Shown in pieces: positions 17,501 to 23,443 of a DNA stretch of 26,114 nt. Numbering within the stretch: the stretch's first letter is position 1; every line of letters starts with the position of its first letter. The notes under the pieces are model-generated. The model was not told the DNA's origin, did no database searches, and was given only the letters and a program-made list of their open reading frames with translations. This stretch comes from DATARH01 sp038228485 (GTDB lineage: Bacteria; Pseudomonadota; Alphaproteobacteria; ATCC43930; CGMCC-115725), in NCBI GenBank assembly GCA_038228485.1, contig JBBRPG010000035.1, forward strand, positions 1-26,114, in the 5' to 3' direction. The position numbers and the translations under genes are program-made.

Positions 17501-19003
17501 ATCGACCGCCTGCTGGCCGAGCGCCCGGCGCTGGCCCGCGAGCTGTTCGAGGAGCTGGCGTCGCTGCTCGACCGCGGCGTGTTCCATCCGCTGCCGCATC
17601 GGGTCTACCCGATCGCCCGCGCCGGCGAGGCGTTTCGCGCGATGCAGCAGTCGCGCCACATCGGCAAGATCGTGGTGGCGATGCCCGGGCAGGTGAATCA
17701 CGCCGAAAACGCCGCCCAGGCCGAGGCCTCGCCCAAGAGCCTGCTGCGCTTGTCGCCCGACGCCACCTATTTGGTGACCGGCGGGCGCGGTGGGTTCGGC
17801 CTTGCCACGGTGGAATGGCTGGCGCGCAGGGGGGCGCGCCACCTCGCCCTGATCGGCCGCAGCCGGACCACCGCACCCGAAGCCGCGGCCGCGCTTGACC
17901 GGCTGCGCGCGGATGGGATCGACGCCCGCGAATTTGCCGCCGACATCGCCGATGCCGACCAGCTCGCCGAGGTGCTTAGCGAGGTTCGCCGAGACATGCC
18001 GCCATTGCGCGGGATCGTCCATGCCGCCGCGGTGATCCGCGACGCCGGCCTGGTCAACCTCACCGAGGACGATTTCCACGACGTGCTGCGGCCGAAAATT
18101 TCCGGCGCCTGGAATCTCCACCGACAGACGCTGCGGGAGCAACTCGATTTCTTCATCCTGTATTCGTCGGCAACCACTCTGTTCGGCAATGAGGGCCAGG
18201 CGAGCTATGCCGCGGCGAATGTCTACCTCGAGGCGCTCGCCGGTTATCGGCGCGGCCTGGGGCTGCCCGGCCTTGCGGTCGGGTGGGGCGCGATCGCCGA
18301 TGTCGGCCATTTGGCCCGCGATGCCGCGCTGACCGAACGGATGAAACAGCGCCTGGGGGTCCGGCTGCTCACCCCGGCGCGGGCGCTCGACCGACTTGAA
18401 GACGCGCTGGCGGCGGGCGCCGAATTTGCCGCGCTGGCCGAGCTCGGCTGGTCTCGTATCGGGATGCTGCCGGCGGTCGCGGCAGCGCCGAAATACGCCC
18501 GAATGCGCGAGCTGATGAGCGGAGAGGCGAGCGCGGCGGCCGGCGCCGACGCCGAGGAAATACGCGCTCACCTATCCGCTCTGCCGCGCGACCAAGCGAT
18601 TTCGGCCGTTCAACAGCTTCTGATCAGGCACGTTGCCGGGGTTGTCGGCGCCGCGCCGGCCCGCATCGCCGCAGACCAGCCGCTGACCGATCTCGGCATG
18701 GATTCGCTGATGCTGGTCGAGCTGCAGATCGGCCTCGACAAGCAGTTCGGCATCGCCATCCCGACGTTCGAGTTGATGGATCTGGCCACGGTGGAAAAGC
18801 TCGGGCGCCGCATCGTCGACGGGCTCGGGATCGCGCCGACTTGCGCCTCGCGGGGGAAGGCGAACGAACCCTCCGCCGATCCGGATGCGTTTGCCGACAC
18901 GCCCGAACCGGCGTTCGAACAGATGATCGGGCGGCTGCTGGAGCAGCAAATTCACCGCGCCACGGAAACTCCGTCGGGCGACGGGTTGGGCGTCGATGGA
19001 TGA
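11522..19003 (+). CDS. Highly reducing single-module type I polyketide synthase (KS-AT-DH-psiMT-ER-KR-ACP)
   Basis: 2493-residue megasynthase, probably iterative, building a reduced acyl chain on its own carrier domain. KS is about 27-450 with Cys196 (DTACSSS), His330 (EAHGTGT) and His370 (NIGHLE). AT is about 547-860 with Ser636 in GHSVGE and His739 in YAFHS, a mixed motif between malonyl-type HAFH and methylmalonyl-type YASH. DH is about 907-1190 with His936 (HVVQGSMVVP) and Asp1101 (LDACLQ). Residues 1225-1560 have the methyltransferase layout but AIGVNGG replaces the SAM glycine motif, so this is a pseudo-MT. A KR structural half follows (1560-1730), then ER about 1730-2050 (HGAAGGVGLAAVQ). 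KR is about 2080-2260 with TGGRGGFG, Ser2216, Tyr2229 and Asn2233. ACP Ser2395 is in GMDSLML. No thioesterase. GTG 11522 has a poor ribosome site; ATG 11564 is an alternative. Confidence 0.93.
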   Translation: MSRDYRKTAGISSDMAAEKTELGGGFPIAVVGAACRLPGAATLGEFWSLLRSGTDAVGPVPEDRWDVAASFHRDPVKPGKTYTRDGGFIAEIDKFDAGFFGISPREARRIDPQQRILLELAWEALEDAGIIPGRLAGSQTGVFVGISFSDYAALQREDPERVDAYVMSGSAVSNAANRISYIFDLHGPSFAVDTACSSSLVAVHQACVSLWRGEASVAIAGGVNALLSPSGFIGFSKAHMLSPSGRCRAFDAGDGYVRAEGGAVVVLQPLTQAVAEGNPVWAVIAGSGVNSDGRTAGLAMPNPAAQEALLRRVYREAGIDPGAVAYVEAHGTGTGVGDPAECTALGRVFGAARAPGDPCRIGSVKTNIGHLEPASGIAGLVKVLLALRHRALPRSLHLVTPNPQIPFAALNLSVVAEHTELPPGPLVNSFGFGGTNAHVVLREPDMPVAAPEEAQWDGPYSLLISAHSSEALASLAVRYAELLRSPDAPPLPAVCRTAATRRTHHPHRLAVFGSGGGEIAGRLEAFAAAGAAPPLVEGRAPGPAARLAFVFSGNGSQWRGMGRDLLAEPLAAAWIARIDAALQPDLGWSVAAVLQSPDADYGRTEIAQPALFAVQVAVLEWLRAHGIEAEAVVGHSVGEIAASYAAGILPLAEACRVIAARSRAQQRTAGAGRMAALGLSADEAAAAIRPYEERLTVAGINSPRSVTIAGDADAIAALGAELRDRRVFFRELGLDYAFHSPAMDPIRGELLDRLDGLTPRQGSCRFVSTVTGAEMAGDQLGAVYWWDNIRRPVLFAPAIGALSAAGCNAFLEIGAHPILEGYLRECLRAKGGSGAVLASLRRQEPERDALWRALGRCYTAGVAIDFSGLFPEETAVVPLPAYPWQRERYWFSDGADGLAEPARPRKHPLLSKRLPTVAGVWQNRLDPAAISWLPDHVVQGSMVVPGAAFIEMALAAAAWETGVEAVEIERLEIRRPLVIAAGTEPAIEAGLSAEDGGFHLYARDLAGGSAPPAVVARAVPLTASCAPAPGSLAAIRQRMGRRIDGAELYRRFADHGLAYGPAFRGIAEAWAGDGEALGRIAAPAAIEGELGEYCIHPAVLDACLQVTLAALPEEVGNVPAMFVPSKAERIRFYGGGRIAWCHMRLTQIGARSIVGSFRMMGEDERVVAEIDGMRFRRVELGVAGEIPAYHWAYQLRPSAAAFHRADDLPEPSALTALAPADGSDRHGDVRETLDRLASAYTRTALAEVIGASGSFILPAPKANGPTQPARAVARLLARLESAGMAERDGAAWQLAGDDPGRTPTELWREALARYPAHLPSLQLTARCGEALPAVLRGGADAAPEAGSDILAQLYESDPLFQGPAEAVAGMLRQVGDALPDTRLLRVLAIGVNGGLAEALAAALPVERSECVLAEPGRNLAEQGFGPAQQDIVIAGAALATSYDLDGDLAAIATVLKPGGLFIAVAPEPGGFLDLAGAVFPSLREAVETDWRRALADAGFDEVISAGADNPAGSGAVIVGRKPAAAFPPSRPLETNLWVVLSGGRLSDFASALAGRLEERDQRAVIVDDAERFERLGPDRFAAPRGDRDGYARLLRVLAADAASPLHLVYLRGSAETEPTDPLAQASSYDLVTLVQAVIDAGLAAMTRPWQAPLWGIARTVMNERPDSVCRLVDLDPEASAATAIAGLCGELLHPDDENEILLRGGGRYAPRLTRGLSQPARGAADGDAFTLAFGEREAQEGAVLNHIAIPHPGAGEVSVRVRAAGVNFRDVVQRTGLLPEEAFEEGFAGPTLGLEFAGEVIEAGEQVERLRPGDAVFGFGRNAFSSHLTAPAFCLFRKPAAMSFAEAATLPVAALTAYYSLHRLARLAQGERILIHGAAGGVGLAAVQYAQAVGAEIFASAGTPEKRALLRRLGVAHVVDSRTLAFADDIRAITGGEGVDVVLNSLAGEAIRKGLAILRPYGRFVELGKRDFYADNKLGLSPFRNNIQFFGVDIDRLLAERPALARELFEELASLLDRGVFHPLPHRVYPIARAGEAFRAMQQSRHIGKIVVAMPGQVNHAENAAQAEASPKSLLRLSPDATYLVTGGRGGFGLATVEWLARRGARHLALIGRSRTTAPEAAAALDRLRADGIDAREFAADIADADQLAEVLSEVRRDMPPLRGIVHAAAVIRDAGLVNLTEDDFHDVLRPKISGAWNLHRQTLREQLDFFILYSSATTLFGNEGQASYAAANVYLEALAGYRRGLGLPGLAVGWGAIADVGHLARDAALTERMKQRLGVRLLTPARALDRLEDALAAGAEFAALAELGWSRIGMLPAVAAAPKYARMRELMSGEASAAAGADAEEIRAHLSALPRDQAISAVQQLLIRHVAGVVGAAPARIAADQPLTDLGMDSLMLVELQIGLDKQFGIAIPTFELMDLATVEKLGRRIVDGLGIAPTCASRGKANEPSADPDAFADTPEPAFEQMIGRLLEQQIHRATETPSGDGLGVDG

Positions 19004-19808
19004 CCGGCCGAACCTGATCCTGTCACCGCATTTCGACGACGCGGTATTGTCGCTCGGCGGCCTGATCGCCACCGCGCCCGAGCGCGCCGTCGTCGTCACG
19101 GTCTTTGCCGGAACTCCGGCGGAAAATATTGCAGGGCGCTGGGACCGGCGCTCCGGCTTCGCGAGCGCCGCCGCGGCGATGCGTGCGAGGGCAGCGGAAA
19201 ACGAGCGGGCGCTCGCGGTTCTCGGGGTGGCGCCGGACGCGATCCGCAACCTCGGCCATCTCGACAGCCAATACCGGGTTCAACAGCGTCCCGACAGCTT
19301 GGCGAGTACGGAGCTTCGATCCGCCATCGCCGCCGATATTCGCCGGCTGGTCGGCGATCACGGGGGCGCGGTGAACCTGTTTGCCCCGGCGTCGGCCTGG
19401 CACCCCGACCACCGGATCGTCGGCGACGCAGTATTCGAGTTTCATCGAAGGGACGATCGCCCGGCCGCCGGCGTCTTCCTTTATGAAGACCAGCCTTATG
19501 CGTATCTCGAATTACGCCGCCGAAACCTGGCGCCGCTGCGGCTGGCAAACTTTACCCGGCTCGCCGGTGTCGCAGCGCAAAGAAGCGGACTCGCCGTGGC
19601 CGGCGAATTCATCGAGTTCGGTGAGCGGCAGCAGCAGGCCAAGACCAAGGCAATCGAGCAATACGGCTCGCAGTTCCGCATCCTCCGGCCGCTTCTGGAC
19701 AAGATGATCTCGGATTTTTGCTACTACCAGGCGCGCGCGGGCGGGCGGGCGTCCCGCTACGCCGAAATGGTCTACCGCCTGCCCGAGCCGAGCCGGCTTC
19801 GCCCGTAG
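18996..19808 (+). CDS. PIG-L / LmbE-type metal-dependent deacetylase
   Basis: 270-residue protein of the PIG-L (LmbE) family, zinc hydrolases that remove acetyl groups from N-acetylglucosamine-type conjugates in GPI anchors, mycothiol, bacillithiol and some antibiotics. LILSPHFDDAVLSLGG at 7-22 supplies His12, Asp14 and Asp15. AWHPDHRIVGDAV (135-147) supplies the second metal-binding histidine pair, His136 and His139. The ATG overlaps the last eight bases of the polyketide synthase gene, so translation is almost certainly coupled and the two proteins are made together. No signal peptide, so it acts in the cytosol. The context suggests it trims an acetylated amino-sugar or amide on the polyketide product, or supplies the deacetylated sugar for it. 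The substrate is inference; the family is clear. Confidence 0.88.
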   Translation: MDDRPNLILSPHFDDAVLSLGGLIATAPERAVVVTVFAGTPAENIAGRWDRRSGFASAAAAMRARAAENERALAVLGVAPDAIRNLGHLDSQYRVQQRPDSLASTELRSAIAADIRRLVGDHGGAVNLFAPASAWHPDHRIVGDAVFEFHRRDDRPAAGVFLYEDQPYAYLELRRRNLAPLRLANFTRLAGVAAQRSGLAVAGEFIEFGERQQQAKTKAIEQYGSQFRILRPLLDKMISDFCYYQARAGGRASRYAEMVYRLPEPSRLRP

Positions 19809-19820
19809 GGGCCGGCCGCG

Positions 19821-20240
19821 TCAGTGCTTCGGCGGATCGACCGGAACGGTGCCGAGCTCGCCCGGGACCGAGACTTCGAGGATCTCGACATCGTCCGACG
19901 TGCGCAGCTCGTTGTGGACGCACCCGCCGGGAATGAACATCGAATCGCCCGGCTCCATGCGCACCGTCGGCGCGCCGTCGAATTCGAGCTCGACCCAGCC
20001 CTTGAGGCAATAGACGAACTGGCCGTCGCAGGTGTGGTAGTGCCAGCCGGTCGGCTCGGTCATGCCGGTCTTGGCCTTCATCAGCTGGGCCCGCATCGTG
20101 CCGGCGCTGCCGTCGCGCACGCCGAGGTCGCGATACGAGAAGAAATCGCGGCGGCCCTGGGTCATCACCGGCGCCTTGGCGCTCGAATGAACCGGCTTCA
20201 TCCGCGTCGTCGTGCCGAGGGGCGATACGTCGTTCGCCAT
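19821..20240 (-). CDS. Small cupin-domain protein
   Basis: 139-residue single cupin barrel. Residues 65-84 (GWHYHTCDGQFVYCLKGWVE) form cupin motif 1 with His67 and His69; the usual glutamate is Gln74. PGDSMFIPGGCVHNEL (97-112) forms motif 2 with His109. Three histidines could bind a metal ion, but with Gln for Glu the protein may be a binding or sensing cupin and not an enzyme. The start is fixed by GGGAGGTG seven bases before ATG 20240; the frame extends further upstream without a ribosome site. It has its own candidate promoter. It ends 12 bases from the convergent deacetylase gene. The function is unknown; such proteins are often dioxygenase-like or ligand sensors. Confidence 0.85.
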   Translation of the reverse strand: MANDVSPLGTTTRMKPVHSSAKAPVMTQGRRDFFSYRDLGVRDGSAGTMRAQLMKAKTGMTEPTGWHYHTCDGQFVYCLKGWVELEFDGAPTVRMEPGDSMFIPGGCVHNELRTSDDVEILEVSVPGELGTVPVDPPKH

Positions 20241-20269
20241 GTCACACCTCCCTAGAGTTCTGTCGAGAG

Positions 20270-20298
20270 AGAATAGGCCCCGCCGCGCGCCAAGCCAA
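20270..20298 (-). promoter_or_regulatory. Candidate sigma-70-type promoter of the cupin gene
   Basis: On the minus strand TTGGCT (20293-20298) and TATTCT (20270-20275) are separated by exactly 17 bases, each matching four of six consensus positions. The -10 box lies about 30 bases before ATG 20240, giving a short leader that contains the GGGAGG ribosome site. The spacer is very G+C-rich. Confidence 0.5.
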
Positions 20299-20311
20299 GC
20301 CAATGCAATTT

Positions 20312-20455
20312 ATGTCATTCCGGGACAGCGCGCAGCGCTGGGCCCGGAACCCATGAGCACGGACATATATCAATTTTTTACGCCAGAGCGAACCGGGCGG
20401 GCGACTGTGTTCATCGATTCCGGGTTCGCGTCTTCGACGCGCCCCGGAATGACAT
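20312..20455. repeat. Intergenic palindromic repeat element, 144 bases
   Basis: A 13-base perfect inverted repeat bounds the element: ATGTCATTCCGGG at 20312-20324 and CCCGGAATGACAT at 20443-20455. Inside, GGGCCCGGAACCCATGA and TCATCGATTCCGGGTT form a second, imperfect inner pair, and the right end carries a TTCGCG...CGCG hairpin. Elements with gtcattccggg/cccggaatgac ends are familiar as dispersed extragenic repeats in alphaproteobacterial chromosomes. There is no reading frame. It sits between the small membrane protein and the cupin gene and may act as a transcript-end hairpin. Confidence 0.7.
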
Positions 20456-20460
20456 CGGGG

Positions 20461-20658
20461 TCACGGATGCTGGGCGAGATAGATGCCGGCGAAGACCATC
20501 GCCGTGCCGAGCCCCATCAGGGCGAAGGCGATCGGGGCGCGCCGCCGGCCCTGGCGGCTTTGCGTGAGGCCGAGCCCCATCACCAGGAAGCCGAGCAGGG
20601 TCAGCAAATTGAAGCCGCCGACGACATCGCGCATCAGCACGGCGAGAATCTGGTTCAT
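20461..20658 (-). CDS. Small two-helix membrane protein, 65 residues
   Basis: 65-residue hydrophobic protein. Helix 1 is about 13-32 (VGGFNLLTLLGFLVMGLGLT), then a strongly basic loop QSRQGRRR (33-40) that should be cytoplasmic, then helix 2 about 42-61 (PIAFALMGLGTAMVFAGIYL). The ATG 20658 lies seven bases after the stop of the FAD oxidoreductase, so it is probably cotranscribed and translationally coupled; there is no strong ribosome site of its own. No recognised family. It may anchor or assist the oxidoreductase at the membrane, but that rests on position only. It is a real gene judged by helix pattern and spacing, though short. Confidence 0.55.
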   Translation of the reverse strand: MNQILAVLMRDVVGGFNLLTLLGFLVMGLGLTQSRQGRRRAPIAFALMGLGTAMVFAGIYLAQHP

Positions 20659-20665
20659 CGCCGCG

Positions 20666-21928
20666 TCACCCGAACCGCGACGGCGCAAACGGCGCGATGT
20701 CGATCGACGGCGGCCGGCCGGTGACGAGGTCGGCGACCAGCCTGCCGGTCATCGGCGCCGCCGTCATCCCGACATGGCCGTGGCCAAAGGCATAGACGAC
20801 ATCCGGCGTCGCGCGCGAACGGCCGAGCACCGGCAGCGAGTCGGGCATCGACGGGCGGTGGCCCATCCACACCGAGGTGCGGTCCTCGGCATGATGCTCG
20901 GCGAGGCCGGGCAGCATCTTGCGGCCTTGCTCCAAAAGGATGCGGGCGCGGCGCCAATCGGGCGGCGCTTCCAGCCCCGCCAGCTCGACGGTGCCGGCAA
21001 AGCGCAGCCCGGTATCCATCGGCGTCGCGACGAACTTGCCGTCGCCGTCGGCGGTGGGGATCGACGGCATCACCTCGGGGTCGCGGATCATCAGATGGTA
21101 GCCGCGCTCGGTCTCGAGCGGCACCTTGTCGCCGAGCGAGGCCGCGAGCGGCTTCGACCAGGCGCCGGCGCAGACCACCGCCGCGTCCGCCGCCAATTCG
21201 CCGCCATCGGTCTGGATCGCGGTCAGATGCCCGCTGTCGAGGCGAAAGCCGGTGGCACGGGCGCGGATCACCACCCCGCCATCGCGCACGAAGCGCCCGG
21301 CCAGCGCGGTGACGAGGGCGAACGGGTTGCTGGTGTGGCCGTTCTCGCGCACCAGGAGGCCGCGGACATAGTCGCGCGACAGGGCCGGTTCCAGCCGGCG
21401 CAGCTCGTCGGCGTCGAACTCGTCGACGACGACCCCGTTCTCGCGGCGCAAGGCCCAGGCGAGCCCGTCTTTCGCAAGGGATTCGGCCGAGCGGTAGACG
21501 TAGAGGTGGCCGCGCTGATGCACCAGGTTTTCCGCGCCGGCATCCTTCACCAGCGGCTGCAGCGCCGACAGGGTGGCGCCGACCAGCGGCCGCAAGGCGC
21601 GCGCCTGTTGGTGCACCTTTTCTTCCGTCCCGGCGCGGATAAAGCGCACCAGGTACGGCAGCACCGACGGCAGGTAGGTCCAGCGCAGCGACAACGGCCC
21701 GAGCGGGTCCGTGAGCCATTTCGGCACATTCTTGATGACACCCGGCATCGCCACCGGGGTCACGCTGGAGGCGTTGAACGCGCCGGCATTGCCGAACGAG
21801 GCGCCCTCGCCCGGCACCCCCGGCTCGACCAGGAAGACCTTGTGCCCGTCGCGCTGCAGATAGAGCGCGGCGCAGACGCCGACCATGCCGGCGCCGATCA
21901 CCCCGACGCGCTTCGCGTCCGTTGCCAT
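20666..21928 (-). CDS. FAD-dependent D-amino-acid dehydrogenase/oxidase family protein (DadA-like)
   Basis: 420-residue flavoprotein of the DAO superfamily. The FAD dinucleotide motif VGVIGAGMVGVCAALYLQRD (8-27) leads to Glu35 at the end of strand 2. GASFGNAGAFNASSVTPVAM follows, as in DadA-type D-amino-acid dehydrogenases. The C-terminal GHRPSMPDSLPVLGRS and GHGHVGMTAAPMTGRLVADL form the second FAD-contact region. ATG 21928 is chosen for GGAGGGGGTG directly upstream; a longer frame to 21967 lacks this. It should oxidatively deaminate D-amino acids, or a related secondary amine such as proline or sarcosine, passing electrons to the quinone pool or oxygen. The exact substrate cannot be assigned. 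It is probably cotranscribed with the downstream two-helix membrane protein, compatible with a membrane-linked dehydrogenase. Confidence 0.88.
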   Translation of the reverse strand: MATDAKRVGVIGAGMVGVCAALYLQRDGHKVFLVEPGVPGEGASFGNAGAFNASSVTPVAMPGVIKNVPKWLTDPLGPLSLRWTYLPSVLPYLVRFIRAGTEEKVHQQARALRPLVGATLSALQPLVKDAGAENLVHQRGHLYVYRSAESLAKDGLAWALRRENGVVVDEFDADELRRLEPALSRDYVRGLLVRENGHTSNPFALVTALAGRFVRDGGVVIRARATGFRLDSGHLTAIQTDGGELAADAAVVCAGAWSKPLAASLGDKVPLETERGYHLMIRDPEVMPSIPTADGDGKFVATPMDTGLRFAGTVELAGLEAPPDWRRARILLEQGRKMLPGLAEHHAEDRTSVWMGHRPSMPDSLPVLGRSRATPDVVYAFGHGHVGMTAAPMTGRLVADLVTGRPPSIDIAPFAPSRFG

Positions 21929-22027
21929 CACCCCCTCCGCGCTCCAAATCGGCGCTCCGTTGCGCACAGAATGGCCGGGGCGCCGTCCGGCGGCAATGCG
22001 CTCGGCGAGAATCGCTATCGCAGTTAC

Positions 22028-22037
22028 GGGAGCTCCC
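22028..22037. promoter_or_regulatory. Perfect 10-base palindrome in divergent intergenic region
   Basis: GGGAGCTCCC lies midway between the divergently transcribed FAD oxidoreductase (start 21928) and tetratricopeptide gene (start 22127). It could be a regulator site, but in G+C-rich DNA a 10-base palindrome may be chance. Nothing else distinct is visible in this 198-base gap. Confidence 0.2.
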
Positions 22038-22126
22038 TCCCGCCCCCGTCCGCGCGGAGTCGGCCCAGCAAGCCGCGCGCCGCGGCTGCGTTGTCACCGG
22101 CCCGGAAAGACCCATCGTCGAGCCCT

Positions 22127-23443
22127 ATGGCCAACACCCCGCTTGCCCGCTTCCCGGCGTCGACGCCGGACGAAACCCCGGCCACGGGGGGCGCCGGGCG
22201 TCAGATCACCCCAGCGCGGCTGGCCGAGGCGGTTGCGGCGCTGCGCGAAACGCAACGCAAATACACCCGCGAGCGCCAGCCGACCGAATGGGCGATGCTG
22301 CAGAACAACCTCGGCAATGCGCTGCGCCGGCTTGGCGAGCGCGACGCCGGCTGCGAACGGCTGGAAGAGGCGATCGCCGCCTATCGCAGCGCGCTGGAGG
22401 TCTATACCCGCGGCCGCTTGCCGCTCGAATGGGCGATGACCCAGAACAACCTCGGCGCGGCGCTGCGCACGCTCGGGATGCGCGAGGCCGGCACCGCGCG
22501 GCTCGAAGAGGCGGTCGCCGCCTATCGCGACGCGCTCACCGAATACCGGCCGGAGCGGGTGCCGCTCGACTGGGCGATGACCCAGCACAATCTTGGCGCG
22601 GCCTTGCGCACGCTCGGCGAGCGCGAGACCGGCACCGCGCGGCTCGAAGAGGCGGTCGCCGCCTATCGCCAGGCGCTGCGCGTGCGCACCCAGAAGCGCT
22701 CGCCGGTCGATTGGGCGATGACCCAGGGCAATCTCGGCAATGCACTGGCCAGCTTTGGCGAGCGCGAGACCGTCACCACCCATCTGCGCGAGGCGATCGC
22801 CGCCTACCGCGAGGCGCTCAGGGAATCCCGGCGCGAGCGCAACACGCTCGACTGGGCGCGGATCTGCAACAATCTCGGCAATGCGCTGTCGAGCCTCGGC
22901 GAGCGCGACAGCGACGACGCGCCGCTGCGCGAGGCGATCACCGCCTATCGCGAGGCGCTCAAGGAATACACCCGTGAGCGCGCACCGCTCGAGTGGGCGA
23001 TGACCCAGAACAATCTCGGCAACGCGCTGGCCCGCCTCGGCGAGCGCGACAACGGCATCGGTCGCATGGAAGAGGCGGCGCAGTGCTACCGCGAGGCGCT
23101 GGCGGCATGCACCCGCGAGCGAGCGCCGATGCAATGGGCGATGACGGAGAGCAATCTCGGCAGCGCGCTGTTGCGGCTCGGCGAGCGCGACGGCGACATC
23201 TCCCGGCTCGAAACGGCGGTCGCCAGCTACAACAACGCGCTGTCGGTGTTTATCGCCGGCAGCGCGATCTATTATGTCGAGGTGTGCTGGGAGAACCGCG
23301 ACCGCGCGATTGCGCTGATCGCCCAGCGGCACGCCGCCGCCATTCCCGACACGGAAACTGAGAGCGAAGTCGAGACCGAGATGCCTGCGGCCGCCCCTGT
23401 TGCGGCCCCCGCCGGAGACGAGCTGCTATTTAGCGGTCTTTAG
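22127..23443 (+). CDS. Tetratricopeptide-repeat protein with seven 47-residue tandem units
   Basis: 438-residue soluble protein built from seven units of exactly 47 residues (residues 46-374). Each follows the pattern YTRERxPLEWAMTQNNLGNA, LxxLGERdxGxxRLEEA, then xAAYRxALxx. This matches kinesin-light-chain-like TPR units (TPR_10/TPR_12), which form a helical scaffold that binds peptides or proteins. An eighth, decayed unit follows (FIAGSAIYYVEVCWENRDRA), then an acidic Glu/Ala/Pro tail. ATG 22127 (MANTPLARFP) has no good ribosome site, so an upstream in-frame start cannot be excluded. The gene overlaps the 3' end of the RpfC-like gene by 18 bases, tail to tail. Its partner is unknown; the neighbouring sensor-like protein is a candidate only by position. 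Confidence 0.85.
   Translation: MANTPLARFPASTPDETPATGGAGRQITPARLAEAVAALRETQRKYTRERQPTEWAMLQNNLGNALRRLGERDAGCERLEEAIAAYRSALEVYTRGRLPLEWAMTQNNLGAALRTLGMREAGTARLEEAVAAYRDALTEYRPERVPLDWAMTQHNLGAALRTLGERETGTARLEEAVAAYRQALRVRTQKRSPVDWAMTQGNLGNALASFGERETVTTHLREAIAAYREALRESRRERNTLDWARICNNLGNALSSLGERDSDDAPLREAITAYREALKEYTRERAPLEWAMTQNNLGNALARLGERDNGIGRMEEAAQCYREALAACTRERAPMQWAMTESNLGSALLRLGERDGDISRLETAVASYNNALSVFIAGSAIYYVEVCWENRDRAIALIAQRHAAAIPDTETESEVETEMPAAAPVAAPAGDELLFSGL
22262..23248 (+). repeat. Seven tandem 141-base repeats within the TPR gene
   Basis: Period exactly 141 bases (47 codons). Copies two and three are the closest pair: the stretch GGCACCGCGCGGCTCGAAGA and what follows are identical across about 45 bases, indicating a recent duplication or gene conversion. 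Copies five to seven are more diverged. Copy number could vary between strains. Confidence 0.9.

Noticed and set aside
20483..22126. Upstream extension of the TPR gene to a 986-residue protein
   Set aside because: The first 548 codons are antisense to the FAD oxidoreductase and small membrane gene and look like shadow sequence. The TPR protein starts at about 22127.
22262..23248. Possible CRISPR-like or satellite array
   Set aside because: The 141-base period is in frame, coding and without spacers; it is a TPR protein.
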